From Ramlibacter sp. (GTDB taxonomy: Bacteria; Pseudomonadota; Gammaproteobacteria; Burkholderiales; Burkholderiaceae_C): 9,744 nucleotides of DNA. The first letter of the stretch is position 1; each line of letters starts with the position of its first letter. The notes under the pieces were generated by a model that ran no database searches, had not been told where the DNA came from, and saw only the letters and a list, made by a program, of their open reading frames with translations. Position numbers and translations under genes: made by a program. Shown piece after piece: positions 1 to 5,395 of the stretch. The stretch covers positions 1 to 9,744 of the forward strand of contig JAJNBO010000054.1 of NCBI GenBank assembly GCA_021156245.1, in the 5' to 3' direction.

Positions 1-269
1 GGCTTGGCGTCGGCCACGGCCTGCGCGGCGATGGCGCCGGCGGCGCCCGCCTTGTTCACCACCAGCACCGGCACGGGGATGATGCCCTTGGCCGCGAACG
101 AGAGCTGGCGGGCGATCTGGTCCGCCGAGCCGCCGGGTGCGAAGCCCACCAGGATGGTGATCGGCTGCGTCGGCGTCCATTCCTGCGCCCAGGCAGGCGC
201 GGCGGCAACGGCGGCAAGCAGGGCCACGGCGGCGTGGCGGCGGGTCAGCCCGCGGCGGGGGATGTTCAT
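1..269 (-). CDS. Bug/TctC-family tripartite tricarboxylate transporter substrate-binding receptor, N-terminal part
   Basis: Only the first 89 codons are in the window; the gene runs off the left edge. The product starts MNIPRRGLTRRHAAVALL and carries a classic export signal: an Arg-rich n-region, an Ala/Leu/Val core and a likely cleavage at AWA-QE near residue 28. The TRRHAAV stretch is loosely Tat-like, so Sec or Tat export are both possible. The mature start, with QPITILVGFAPGGSADQIAR at about residues 36-55, is the hallmark ligand-binding opening of the Bug family (PF03401), and the VVNKAGAAGAI segment at about 71-81 is also typical. These periplasmic receptors bind carboxylates or other small organic acids for TctAB-type transporters. 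The start is fixed by an AAGGAGA ribosome-binding site at 274-280. The gene faces away from the LysR gene and has its own copy of the duplicated operator-like element upstream. Family is secure; ligand unknown. Confidence 0.9.
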   Translation of the reverse strand, partial: MNIPRRGLTRRHAAVALLAAVAAAPAWAQEWTPTQPITILVGFAPGGSADQIARQLSFAAKGIIPVPVLVVNKAGAAGAIAAQAVADAK

Positions 270-273
270 CTTG

Positions 274-280
274 TCTCCTT
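274..280 (-). promoter_or_regulatory. Shine-Dalgarno site of the left Bug receptor
   Basis: On the minus strand AAGGAGA lies 4 nt before the ATG at 269-267. It is the strongest ribosome-binding site in the left half of the window and settles the start of the receptor gene. It contrasts with the nearly absent site in front of the oxidase gene, although both share the upstream element. Confidence 0.8.
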
Positions 281-298
281 CGGGATTCGGGGGTGCCG

Positions 299-308
299 CG
301 CAGTGTCG
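299..308 (-). promoter_or_regulatory. CGACACTGCG block downstream of operator-like element, left copy
   Basis: Read on the minus strand, CGACACTGCG follows the end of the left 48-bp element by 15 nt. The identical 10-mer follows the right copy by 16 nt (1331-1340). It could be a weak -10 region (GACACT shares three positions, including the key A and final T, with TATAAT) set 18 nt from a TTGGAC -35, or a conserved 5'-leader segment. Identity of the blocks is seen; the role is inferred. Confidence 0.4.
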
Positions 309-323
309 GCGCGGCCCGCGAAG

Positions 324-371
324 CCGTCCAATACATAATTCCGCGCCCATTGATGCCTGCACGGCATCACG
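324..371 (-). promoter_or_regulatory. Duplicated 48-bp operator/promoter-like element, left copy
   Basis: Read on the minus strand toward the left Bug receptor, this segment matches 1267-1314 at 41 of 48 positions with no gaps. The mismatches are concentrated in an 8-bp spacer (3 of 8 match). On one side of the spacer is TGCCGTGCAGGCATCAAT, differing at one base from the right copy; on the other is AATTATGTATTGGACGG, identical in all 17 bases. The second block contains AATTATGTATT (AAT-N5-ATT), the kind of short AT-rich dyad LysR-type regulators bind, and ends in TTGGAC, a good -35 hexamer. This copy also overlaps the stop codon of the LysR gene (369-367). I infer a binding site for the neighbouring LysR protein and a promoter for the receptor gene. 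Confidence 0.7.
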
Positions 372-1272
372 CACGCGGCAACGCGGCCACCACCTCCTGC
401 GTCACCTTGCGGAAGGCCTGGATGGCCGGGGTTTCCTGGCCGCGGCGCCACGCCAGCGCGACGTGCACCGGCTCCACCTTGTCCGCGAGCTGCACGAAGC
501 GCACGTTGCGCGGATGCAGGTTGCGCGCCGTGGCGGGCACCACCGCCACGCCGAGGCCCGCCCCCACCAGCCCGACCACGGTATGGATCTGCGTTGCATG
601 CTGCGCCACCAGGGGCGTGAAGCCGGCCTGCTCGCACAGCGCCTGCACGCGGGCGTGGAACAGCGGCGACTCCGCGCGCGAGAACATCACGAAGGGATCG
701 CCGGCCACGCTGCGGACCTGCACCCGGCTGCGACCCGCCAGTGGGTGCCGGGTGGGCAACGCCAGCAGGAACGGGTCTGGCATCACGGGAAGCACCTCCA
801 GGTCCGCCGGGGCCGCCTGCACGCGCAGCAGGCCGAGATCGATCGTGCCGCGCAGCAGCGCCGCATGCTGCGCGGTGATCGGAAGTTCGTGCAGCTCCAG
901 TTCGATGCCGGGATGCAGCTGGCGGAAGCGCCCGACGATCGAAGGCAGCAGGCCATAGGTCGAGGAGTGGATGAATCCCAGCGACAGCCGTCCCAGCTCG
1001 CCGGTGCCCGTGCGCCGCGTATCGGCGACGGCGCGCGCCAGTTCCTGCTGGATTGCGCGGCTGCGCTCCAGCAGCAGCGCCCCCGCCGGGAGCAGCTCCA
1101 CCCGGCGCTGCGTGCGTCGCAGCAGGGGCGTGCCCAGTTCCTCCTCCAGCTGCTGGACCTGCCGCGACAGCGCCGGCTGCGCGATCGCCAGGCGCGCCGC
1201 GGCCCGCCCGAAATGGAGCTCCTCGGCGACGGCCTGGAAATAGCGAAGCTGGCGGATGTCGATCATCGTCAT
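367..1272 (-). CDS. LysR-type transcriptional regulator
   Basis: A full-length LysR-family regulator of 301 aa (family norm about 300). The N-terminus IDIRQLRYFQAVAEELHFGR and the helix-turn-helix around residues 21-41 (AAARLAIAQPALSRQVQQLE) are textbook, followed by the linker helix with LLPAGALLLERSR. From about residue 93 onward lies a periplasmic-binding-protein-like effector domain (PF03466), with GRLSLGFIHSSTYGLLPSIV at its start and GLVGAGLGVAVVPA near the end. Two starts are possible: ATG at 1272 (MTMIDIRQ) or ATG at 1266 (MIDIRQ), the latter closer to the usual family start. Neither has a clear Shine-Dalgarno. The gene is divergent from the hydroxy-acid oxidase operon, the usual arrangement for a LysR activator of its neighbour. 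It is precisely bracketed by two copies of one operator-like element, implying control of both flanking units and of itself. Effector unknown, presumably the pathway substrate or an intermediate. Confidence 0.95.
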   Translation of the reverse strand: MTMIDIRQLRYFQAVAEELHFGRAAARLAIAQPALSRQVQQLEEELGTPLLRRTQRRVELLPAGALLLERSRAIQQELARAVADTRRTGTGELGRLSLGFIHSSTYGLLPSIVGRFRQLHPGIELELHELPITAQHAALLRGTIDLGLLRVQAAPADLEVLPVMPDPFLLALPTRHPLAGRSRVQVRSVAGDPFVMFSRAESPLFHARVQALCEQAGFTPLVAQHATQIHTVVGLVGAGLGVAVVPATARNLHPRNVRFVQLADKVEPVHVALAWRRGQETPAIQAFRKVTQEVVAALPRA

Positions 1273-1314
1273 GCCGTGAAGGCATCAATCAGGCCGCAAT
1301 TATGTATTGGACGG
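1267..1314 (+). promoter_or_regulatory. Duplicated 48-bp operator/promoter-like element, right copy
   Basis: This segment lies between the divergent LysR and oxidase genes and repeats 371-324 in opposite genome orientation but the same orientation relative to the outward gene. TGCCGTGAAGGCATCAAT (1272-1289) and AATTATGTATTGGACGG (1298-1314) are the conserved blocks, separated by 8 bp in both copies. CAAT at 1286-1289 and ATTG at 1306-1309 form a spaced inverted pair, and CAAT-N5-ATTG at 1297-1309 is a second small dyad. The element includes the LysR start codon(s), which fits autoregulation. A LysR-binding site is the natural reading; binding itself is inferred. Confidence 0.7.
1299..1304 (-). 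promoter_or_regulatory. Candidate -10 box of the LysR gene
   Basis: On the minus strand CATAAT matches five of six bases of the sigma-70 -10 consensus and lies 26 nt before the ATG at 1272. I found no convincing -35 at 16-18 bp, which would suit an activator- or repressor-dependent promoter. It lies inside the operator-like element. Confidence 0.35.
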
Positions 1315-1330
1315 AAGGTCATCCCTCGAC

Positions 1331-1340
1331 CGACACTGCG
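1331..1340 (+). promoter_or_regulatory. CGACACTGCG block downstream of operator-like element, right copy
   Basis: CGACACTGCG is the same 10-mer found at 308-299 in front of the left Bug gene, at nearly the same distance from the upstream element (16 versus 15 nt). If it contained the -10 hexamer, transcription would begin almost at the oxidase ATG (1347), giving a near-leaderless mRNA. If the promoter is further upstream, it is a conserved leader segment. Confidence 0.4.
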
Positions 1341-1346
1341 GCTGCC

Positions 1347-2591
1347 ATGCAGATCGAATCTCCCGCCGACGCCGCGCCCGCCGCGCAGCCCGCCGCCGCC
1401 GCCGCGGCAGCGAAGCAGCCCATCCCCCTGCCCGCGCGCCTCGGCCACATCCTGTCGCTCGACGATTTCGAGCGCGCCGCGCGCCGCCACCTCCCGGCGC
1501 CGGTCTTCGCGTACATCTCCGGCGCGGTCGAGCGCAACCACACGCTGCGCGCCAATGCGGCCTCGTTCGAGCAGTACGAATTCCTGCCGCGGATGCTGGT
1601 CGACATCTCCAGGCGGACGACGGCAGCCACCGTGCTCGGCAAGCGCTGGTCCGCGCCCTTCGGCATGGCGCCCATGGGCATCAGCGCACTGTCGGCCTAT
1701 CGCGGCGACCTCGTCCTGGCGCAGGCTGCCGCGCGCGAGAACGTGCCGATGATCATGAGCGGCTCCTCGCTGATCCGGCTCGAGGAGATCGTGAGCGCGA
1801 ATCCCGACGCCTGGTTCCAGGCCTACCTGCCCGGCGACGAGGCGAACATCCGCGCCTTGATCGAGCGCGTGAAGGCCGCCGGCTACGGCACGCTGGTGAT
1901 CACGGTGGACGCCTCCATCGCCTCCAATCGCGAGAACAACGTGCGGGCCGGCTTCTCGACGCCGATGCGGCCGGGCCTGTCGCTGGCGTGGCAGGGCATC
2001 ACGCATCCGCGCTGGCTGTTCGGCACCTTCCTGAGGACGATCGCGGTGCACGGCATGCCGCACTTCGAGAACAACTACGCGCGGCGCGGGGCACCTATCC
2101 TCTCGGCCAACGTGCAGCGCGACTTCTCGGACCGTGGGCACCTGAACTGGGACCACCTGCGCATGATCCGCGGGCTCTGGCCGGGGCAGCTGGTCGTCAA
2201 GGGCATCCTGGACCCGCGCGACGCCCGGCTGGCGGTGGACTGCGGGGCCGACGGCATCATCGTGTCCAACCACGGCGGCCGCCAGCTCGATGGCACAGTC
2301 CCGCCCCTGCGGATGCTGCCGCAGGTGGTCGCCGCCTGCCCGCAGGTGCCCGTGATGATCGACAGCGGCTTCCGGCGCGGCACCGACGTGCTCAAGGCCC
2401 TGGCGCTGGGCGCGAAGTTCGTGTTCGTGGGCCGTCCCTTCAACTACGCGGCCTCGGTGGCCGGCGAGGACGGCGTGCGCAAGGCCATCGGCCTGCTGCG
2501 CGAGGAGGTCTCGCGCAACATGGCGATGCTGGGCGTGAACACGCTGGCGGAGCTCGACGCCACCTACCTGCTGCCGGCCGCCCGCAACTGA
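1347..2591 (+). CDS. FMN-dependent alpha-hydroxy-acid oxidase/dehydrogenase
   Basis: A 414-aa member of the FMN-dependent alpha-hydroxy-acid dehydrogenase family (PF01070: lactate dehydrogenase LldD, mandelate dehydrogenase, glycolate oxidase). These flavoenzymes oxidise L-2-hydroxy acids to 2-oxo acids. Active-site residues align by motif: Tyr56 in FAYISGA, Tyr160 in QAY, Asp188 in ITVDAS, Arg195 in SNREN, Lys285 in VVKGIL, and the catalytic His309 and Arg312 in SNHGGRQLDG. The FMN-phosphate segment DSGFRRG (339-345) and GRPF (362-365) follow. The enzyme looks complete. The first 35 or so residues form an Ala/Pro-rich extension without counterpart in the core fold. Start: the ATG at 1347 lacks a visible Shine-Dalgarno. 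An in-frame ATG at 1302 lies inside the operator-like element and is less likely. First gene of the operon; substrate within the family not determined. Confidence 0.92.
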   Translation: MQIESPADAAPAAQPAAAAAAAKQPIPLPARLGHILSLDDFERAARRHLPAPVFAYISGAVERNHTLRANAASFEQYEFLPRMLVDISRRTTAATVLGKRWSAPFGMAPMGISALSAYRGDLVLAQAAARENVPMIMSGSSLIRLEEIVSANPDAWFQAYLPGDEANIRALIERVKAAGYGTLVITVDASIASNRENNVRAGFSTPMRPGLSLAWQGITHPRWLFGTFLRTIAVHGMPHFENNYARRGAPILSANVQRDFSDRGHLNWDHLRMIRGLWPGQLVVKGILDPRDARLAVDCGADGIIVSNHGGRQLDGTVPPLRMLPQVVAACPQVPVMIDSGFRRGTDVLKALALGAKFVFVGRPFNYAASVAGEDGVRKAIGLLREEVSRNMAMLGVNTLAELDATYLLPAARN

Positions 2592-2647
2592 TCCTTGCGG
2601 CTTCGCTACATTCGTTTCCTCTTCCCTTCACACCAACGGACATCCCC
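2592..2647 (+). other. Intergenic spacer oxidase-aldolase
   Basis: A 56-bp pyrimidine-rich gap with no hairpin and no copy of the 48-bp element. Nothing suggests a terminator or an internal promoter, so the oxidase and the downstream RraA-like gene are probably co-transcribed. Only a weak CGGA lies in front of the next ATG. Confidence 0.4.
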
Positions 2648-3325
2648 ATGGTCGGTCTCCAGATCCTCAAGCGCCAACGCCAGGTCGGCGAGCAATACAT
2701 CAAGGCTTTTGCCGGCATCCCGGTGGCCAACGTCAGCGACTGCATGACGCGCATGACGGCAGGCGGGCCGCGGCTGCGCCCCATGCACAAGGGCGGCAAG
2801 CTGGCCGGCCCGGCGCTGACGGTTAAGTCGCGCCCTGGCGACAACCTGATGATCCACAAAGCGCTGAGCATGGCGCAGCCCGGCGACGTGATCGTGGTGG
2901 ACGCCGGCGGCGACCTCACCAACGCGCTGTTCGGGGAGCTGATGGTCAACACCGCCATCCGCCGGGGCGTGGCCGGCGTCGTGCTGAACGGCGCAGTGCG
3001 CGACTGCGACGTCATCGCGCAACTGGACTTCCCGCTCTACGCCGCCGGTGTCACGCACCGCGGCCCGTACAAGGACGGCCCGGGCGAGATCAACGTGCCC
3101 ATCGCCATCGACGGCATGGTCGTCGCCCCCGGCGACCTGGTCCTGGGCGACGCGGACGGCCTGCTGTGCGTGCCCTTCGACGACGTCGAGGCGGTGCTCG
3201 AAGCTTCGCGCAAGAAGGTGAAGCTGGAAGAGCAGATGATGGCCGACATCCAGGCCGGTACGCTGGACACCAAGTGGATCGATGCGACCCTCCAGCGCAT
3301 CGGCTGCGACCCGACGCCGCGCTGA
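2648..3325 (+). CDS. RraA-like protein, 4-hydroxy-4-methyl-2-oxoglutarate aldolase type
   Basis: A 225-aa protein of the RraA-like/HMG-CHA aldolase family (PF03737). Features in order: GDVIVVDAGGDLTNALFGEL at 79-98, containing the Gly-Glu-Leu loop; RRGVAGVVLNGAVRDCD at 105-121; and GDLVLGDADG near 162-171. Arg118 and Asp119 in the NGAVRD motif match the metal- and pyruvate-binding Arg-Asp of class II pyruvate aldolases. Such enzymes cleave 4-hydroxy-2-oxo acids to pyruvate and often also decarboxylate oxaloacetate. E. coli RraA, the RNase E inhibitor, shares the fold but not the activity. The catabolic context here favours an enzyme. The C-terminus has a charged helical tail (about 185-215) common in the aldolase branch. 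The gene ends 4 nt before the next ATG, so the two are probably translationally coupled. Family certain; exact substrate not. Confidence 0.88.
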   Translation: MVGLQILKRQRQVGEQYIKAFAGIPVANVSDCMTRMTAGGPRLRPMHKGGKLAGPALTVKSRPGDNLMIHKALSMAQPGDVIVVDAGGDLTNALFGELMVNTAIRRGVAGVVLNGAVRDCDVIAQLDFPLYAAGVTHRGPYKDGPGEINVPIAIDGMVVAPGDLVLGDADGLLCVPFDDVEAVLEASRKKVKLEEQMMADIQAGTLDTKWIDATLQRIGCDPTPR

Positions 3326-3329
3326 CCCG

Positions 3330-4361
3330 ATGGCCAACGACAAGCGCGTGGTCCGCTCCGACCTCTGGCTCGATCCCGTCTTCGACGCGCGACTGGCGCA
3401 GGAGCGCGACGTCTCCCTCGGCGTGTTCACCGTGCGCGGCGCGCCTGCCGCGGCCTGGGACCTGCTTTCCCTCGCCCACGTGTACCACGTGTCCGCCGCG
3501 AAGGACGAGCTGCCGCGCGAGTGGTTCGTCAGCGGCGAGCTGCTGGCACGCTGCCCGCAGCTGCTGGCCGTGTCGTCCAGCGGCGCGGGCTACGACACGG
3601 TCGATGTCGACGCCTGCACGGCCGCCGGCGTCGCGGTGATGAACCAGGCCGGCGGCAACGCGGTGTCCGTCGCGGAGCACACCCTGGCCATGATGCTGGG
3701 CATCTCGCGCCGCATGATCGAGTGCGACCGGCGCATGCGCCGCGAACAGGGCTTCACGCGCGAGGACGTGATGGGGCACGAGATCCACGGCAAGACCGTC
3801 GGCTTGGTCGGCCTGGGCCATGTCGGCTCCCGCGTCGCGGCGCTCGCCAAGGCGTTCGGCATGGACGTGATCGCCGCCGACCCGCTGCTGCGGGAGGGCG
3901 AGATCGTCCGGCGCGGCGCGCGCTCCGTCACGCTGGACCAGCTGCTGGCGCAGGCCGACATCGTCTCGCTGCACTGCCCGCGCGACGCGACGACGCTGAA
4001 GATGATCGATGCCAGGGCCTTCGCGCGCATGAAGCAGGGCGCCATCTTCATCACCACCGCGCGCGGCGGCATCCACGACGAGCAGGCTCTGGTCGAGGCG
4101 CTGCGCTCCGGCCATCTCGCCGGCGCCGGCGTCGACGTGTGGGACCGCGAGCCGCCGCCGCTGGACCACCCGCTGCTGGCGATGGACAACGTGTTCGCCA
4201 GCTTCCACATCGCCGGCGTCACGCACGAATGCCGCCGCAACGTCGCCTCCATGGCCGCGGAGCAGATCGCGCAGGTGCTGGCCGGCGGCCGCCCGCCGCG
4301 CCTCGTCAATCCCGAAGTGTGGCCCCGATTCGAAGAACGGCGCGCACGCCTTCTGGCGTGA
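3330..4361 (+). CDS. NAD-dependent D-2-hydroxyacid dehydrogenase family protein
   Basis: A 343-aa member of the D-isomer-specific 2-hydroxyacid dehydrogenase family (catalytic PF00389, NAD-binding PF02826). The Rossmann glycine motif GLGHVG is at 161-166, with Asp184 after the second strand (IAADP), which favours NAD over NADP. The catalytic triad is visible: Arg245 in TTARGG, Glu274 in DREPP and His293 in SFHIAG. The last motif is usually P-H-I/V-A-G; here Phe292 replaces the proline. SSSGAGYDTVDVDAC at 82-96 is the conserved dimer/substrate-loop region. The enzymes interconvert 2-oxo acids and D-2-hydroxy acids. In this operon the gene could oxidise the D-isomer of a substrate whose L-isomer is handled by the upstream FMN enzyme, or could reduce an intermediate; direction is inferred. 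ATG at 3330 follows the preceding stop by 4 nt with no clear Shine-Dalgarno, indicating coupling. Confidence 0.92.
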   Translation: MANDKRVVRSDLWLDPVFDARLAQERDVSLGVFTVRGAPAAAWDLLSLAHVYHVSAAKDELPREWFVSGELLARCPQLLAVSSSGAGYDTVDVDACTAAGVAVMNQAGGNAVSVAEHTLAMMLGISRRMIECDRRMRREQGFTREDVMGHEIHGKTVGLVGLGHVGSRVAALAKAFGMDVIAADPLLREGEIVRRGARSVTLDQLLAQADIVSLHCPRDATTLKMIDARAFARMKQGAIFITTARGGIHDEQALVEALRSGHLAGAGVDVWDREPPPLDHPLLAMDNVFASFHIAGVTHECRRNVASMAAEQIAQVLAGGRPPRLVNPEVWPRFEERRARLLA

Positions 4362-4387
4362 CGCGTCCCTGATCCCTTTCCCTCCAC

Positions 4388-4392
4388 GGAGA
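4388..4392 (+). promoter_or_regulatory. Shine-Dalgarno of the right Bug receptor
   Basis: GGAGA lies 5 nt before the ATG at 4398 in the 36-bp gap after the dehydrogenase. It confirms the start and allows strong independent translation of the receptor, which is needed in excess over the enzymes. No promoter is apparent in the short gap. Confidence 0.7.
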
Positions 4393-4397
4393 CATCC

Positions 4398-5387
4398 ATG
4401 CAACGCGTTCCCTCTTTCCTGCGCCGGCTGGCGCCGGCCCTGGTCCTGTCCGCCTCCGCGCTGATCGCGCCCCTGGCCGCGCACGCTGCCTATCCCGAAC
4501 AGCCGATCAAGATGATCGTGGCCTACGGCGCCGGCGGCGGCACGGACATCGTCGCGCGCGTGATGGCGCCCTACATCGCCAAGCACCTGGGCAACAACGC
4601 CAGCGTCGTGGTGATGAACCGCGCCGGTGCGGGCGGCGGCATCGGTTTCGCCGAGATCGCGAACGCGCCTGCGGACGGCTACACCATCGGCTTCCTCAAC
4701 ACGCCCAACGTGCTGACGATCCCGATCGAGCGCAAGAGCAACTTCCACTGGCAGAACTTCGACCTGCTGGGCAACGTGATCGACGATCCCGGCAACGTCT
4801 CCGTGCACGCCGACAGCCCGATCAGGAACCTGGCGGACCTGGTCGCCCATGCGAAGGCCAATCCGGGCGCCGTGACGTATGGCACCACCGGCATCGGCTC
4901 CGACGACCACCTGGCGGCGCTGATGTTCGAACGCGCAGCCGGCGTGAAGCTGACGCACGTGCCGTTCAAGGGCGCGGCGGAAGTGCACAACGCGATCGCC
5001 AGCAAGCAGATCATCATGGCCGCAATGAATATCGGCGAGGCGCTGCAATACGCCAAGGGCGGCACGCCCCTGCGCCACCTGGGGCAGATGAGCACCGGCC
5101 GCAGCAACCTTGCGCCGAACGTGCCGACGTTCAAGGAGCAGGGTTACGACATCGTGATGGCGTCGCTGCGCGGCATCGGCGCGCCCAAGGGCTTGCCCGC
5201 GCCGGTGCGCGAACAGCTGGTGAATGCGATCCAGAAAGCGGCCGCCGACCCGGAGTTCCAGGCCAAGGCCGCCGGCTATTTCGCGCCCTTGCGCTACCTC
5301 GCGCCGGCACGCTACGAGGCGGAGCTGAAGGAGTCGGAAGCCGGCTTCAAGCAGCTATGGACCCAGATGCCCTGGGGCGACAAGTAA
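4398..5387 (+). CDS. Bug/TctC-family tripartite tricarboxylate transporter substrate-binding receptor
   Basis: A complete 329-aa receptor, normal length for the Bug family (PF03401). The signal peptide is clear: Arg-containing n-region (FLRRL), hydrophobic core, and AHA-AY cleavage after residue 30. The mature protein opens with YPEQPIKMIVAYGAGGGTDI (32-51), then RAGAGGGIGFAEIA (75-88), PADGYTIGF (91-99) and HVPFKGAAEVHNAI (187-200), all standard ligand-cleft segments. It is secreted to the periplasm and should feed a TctAB-type membrane complex, but no tctA or tctB gene is in the window. It ends the plus-strand operon begun by the oxidase, so its ligand is probably the pathway substrate. It is only family-level similar to the receptor at 1-269; the two likely bind different or alternative ligands. 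Ligand not predictable from sequence. Confidence 0.93.
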   Translation: MQRVPSFLRRLAPALVLSASALIAPLAAHAAYPEQPIKMIVAYGAGGGTDIVARVMAPYIAKHLGNNASVVVMNRAGAGGGIGFAEIANAPADGYTIGFLNTPNVLTIPIERKSNFHWQNFDLLGNVIDDPGNVSVHADSPIRNLADLVAHAKANPGAVTYGTTGIGSDDHLAALMFERAAGVKLTHVPFKGAAEVHNAIASKQIIMAAMNIGEALQYAKGGTPLRHLGQMSTGRSNLAPNVPTFKEQGYDIVMASLRGIGAPKGLPAPVREQLVNAIQKAAADPEFQAKAAGYFAPLRYLAPARYEAELKESEAGFKQLWTQMPWGDK

Positions 5388-5395
5388 GGGCTACT
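5383..5395. other. Convergent stop codons 3 bp apart within a small dyad
   Basis: The Bug stop (TAA, 5385-5387) and the murQ stop (TAG on minus, 5393-5391) are separated by three bases. The surrounding AAGTA-AGGGC-TACTT (5382-5396) can form a 5-bp stem. It is too weak and lacks T-runs, so I do not call it a terminator, yet nothing else separates the two converging transcripts. Confidence 0.5.

Noticed and set aside
269..336. Conserved ATG-TAT-TGG-ACG inside both element copies as a leader peptide
   Set aside because: In the right copy it is in frame with the oxidase, but in the left copy it is out of frame with the receptor and lacks a ribosome-binding site; conservation is explained by the DNA element.
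324..1314. LysR gene as a small mobile cassette with terminal inverted repeats
   Set aside because: The repeats bracket the gene like transposon ends, but there is no transposase or target duplication, the repeats have an internal variable spacer, and their orientation to outward genes plus the shared CGACACTGCG fits promoters better.
4..1752. Long open frame on the plus strand (582 codons) across the left Bug and LysR genes
   Set aside because: Its translation is Arg/Ala/Pro/His-rich with no family motif, and it lies opposite two clear minus-strand genes. It is a high-GC shadow frame.
3090..5078. Long open frame on the minus strand (662 codons) opposite the dehydrogenase and right Bug gene
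   Set aside because: Composition is low-complexity (Arg, His, Gln, Val, Gly) and there is no ribosome-binding site or domain; the opposite strand encodes well-conserved proteins.
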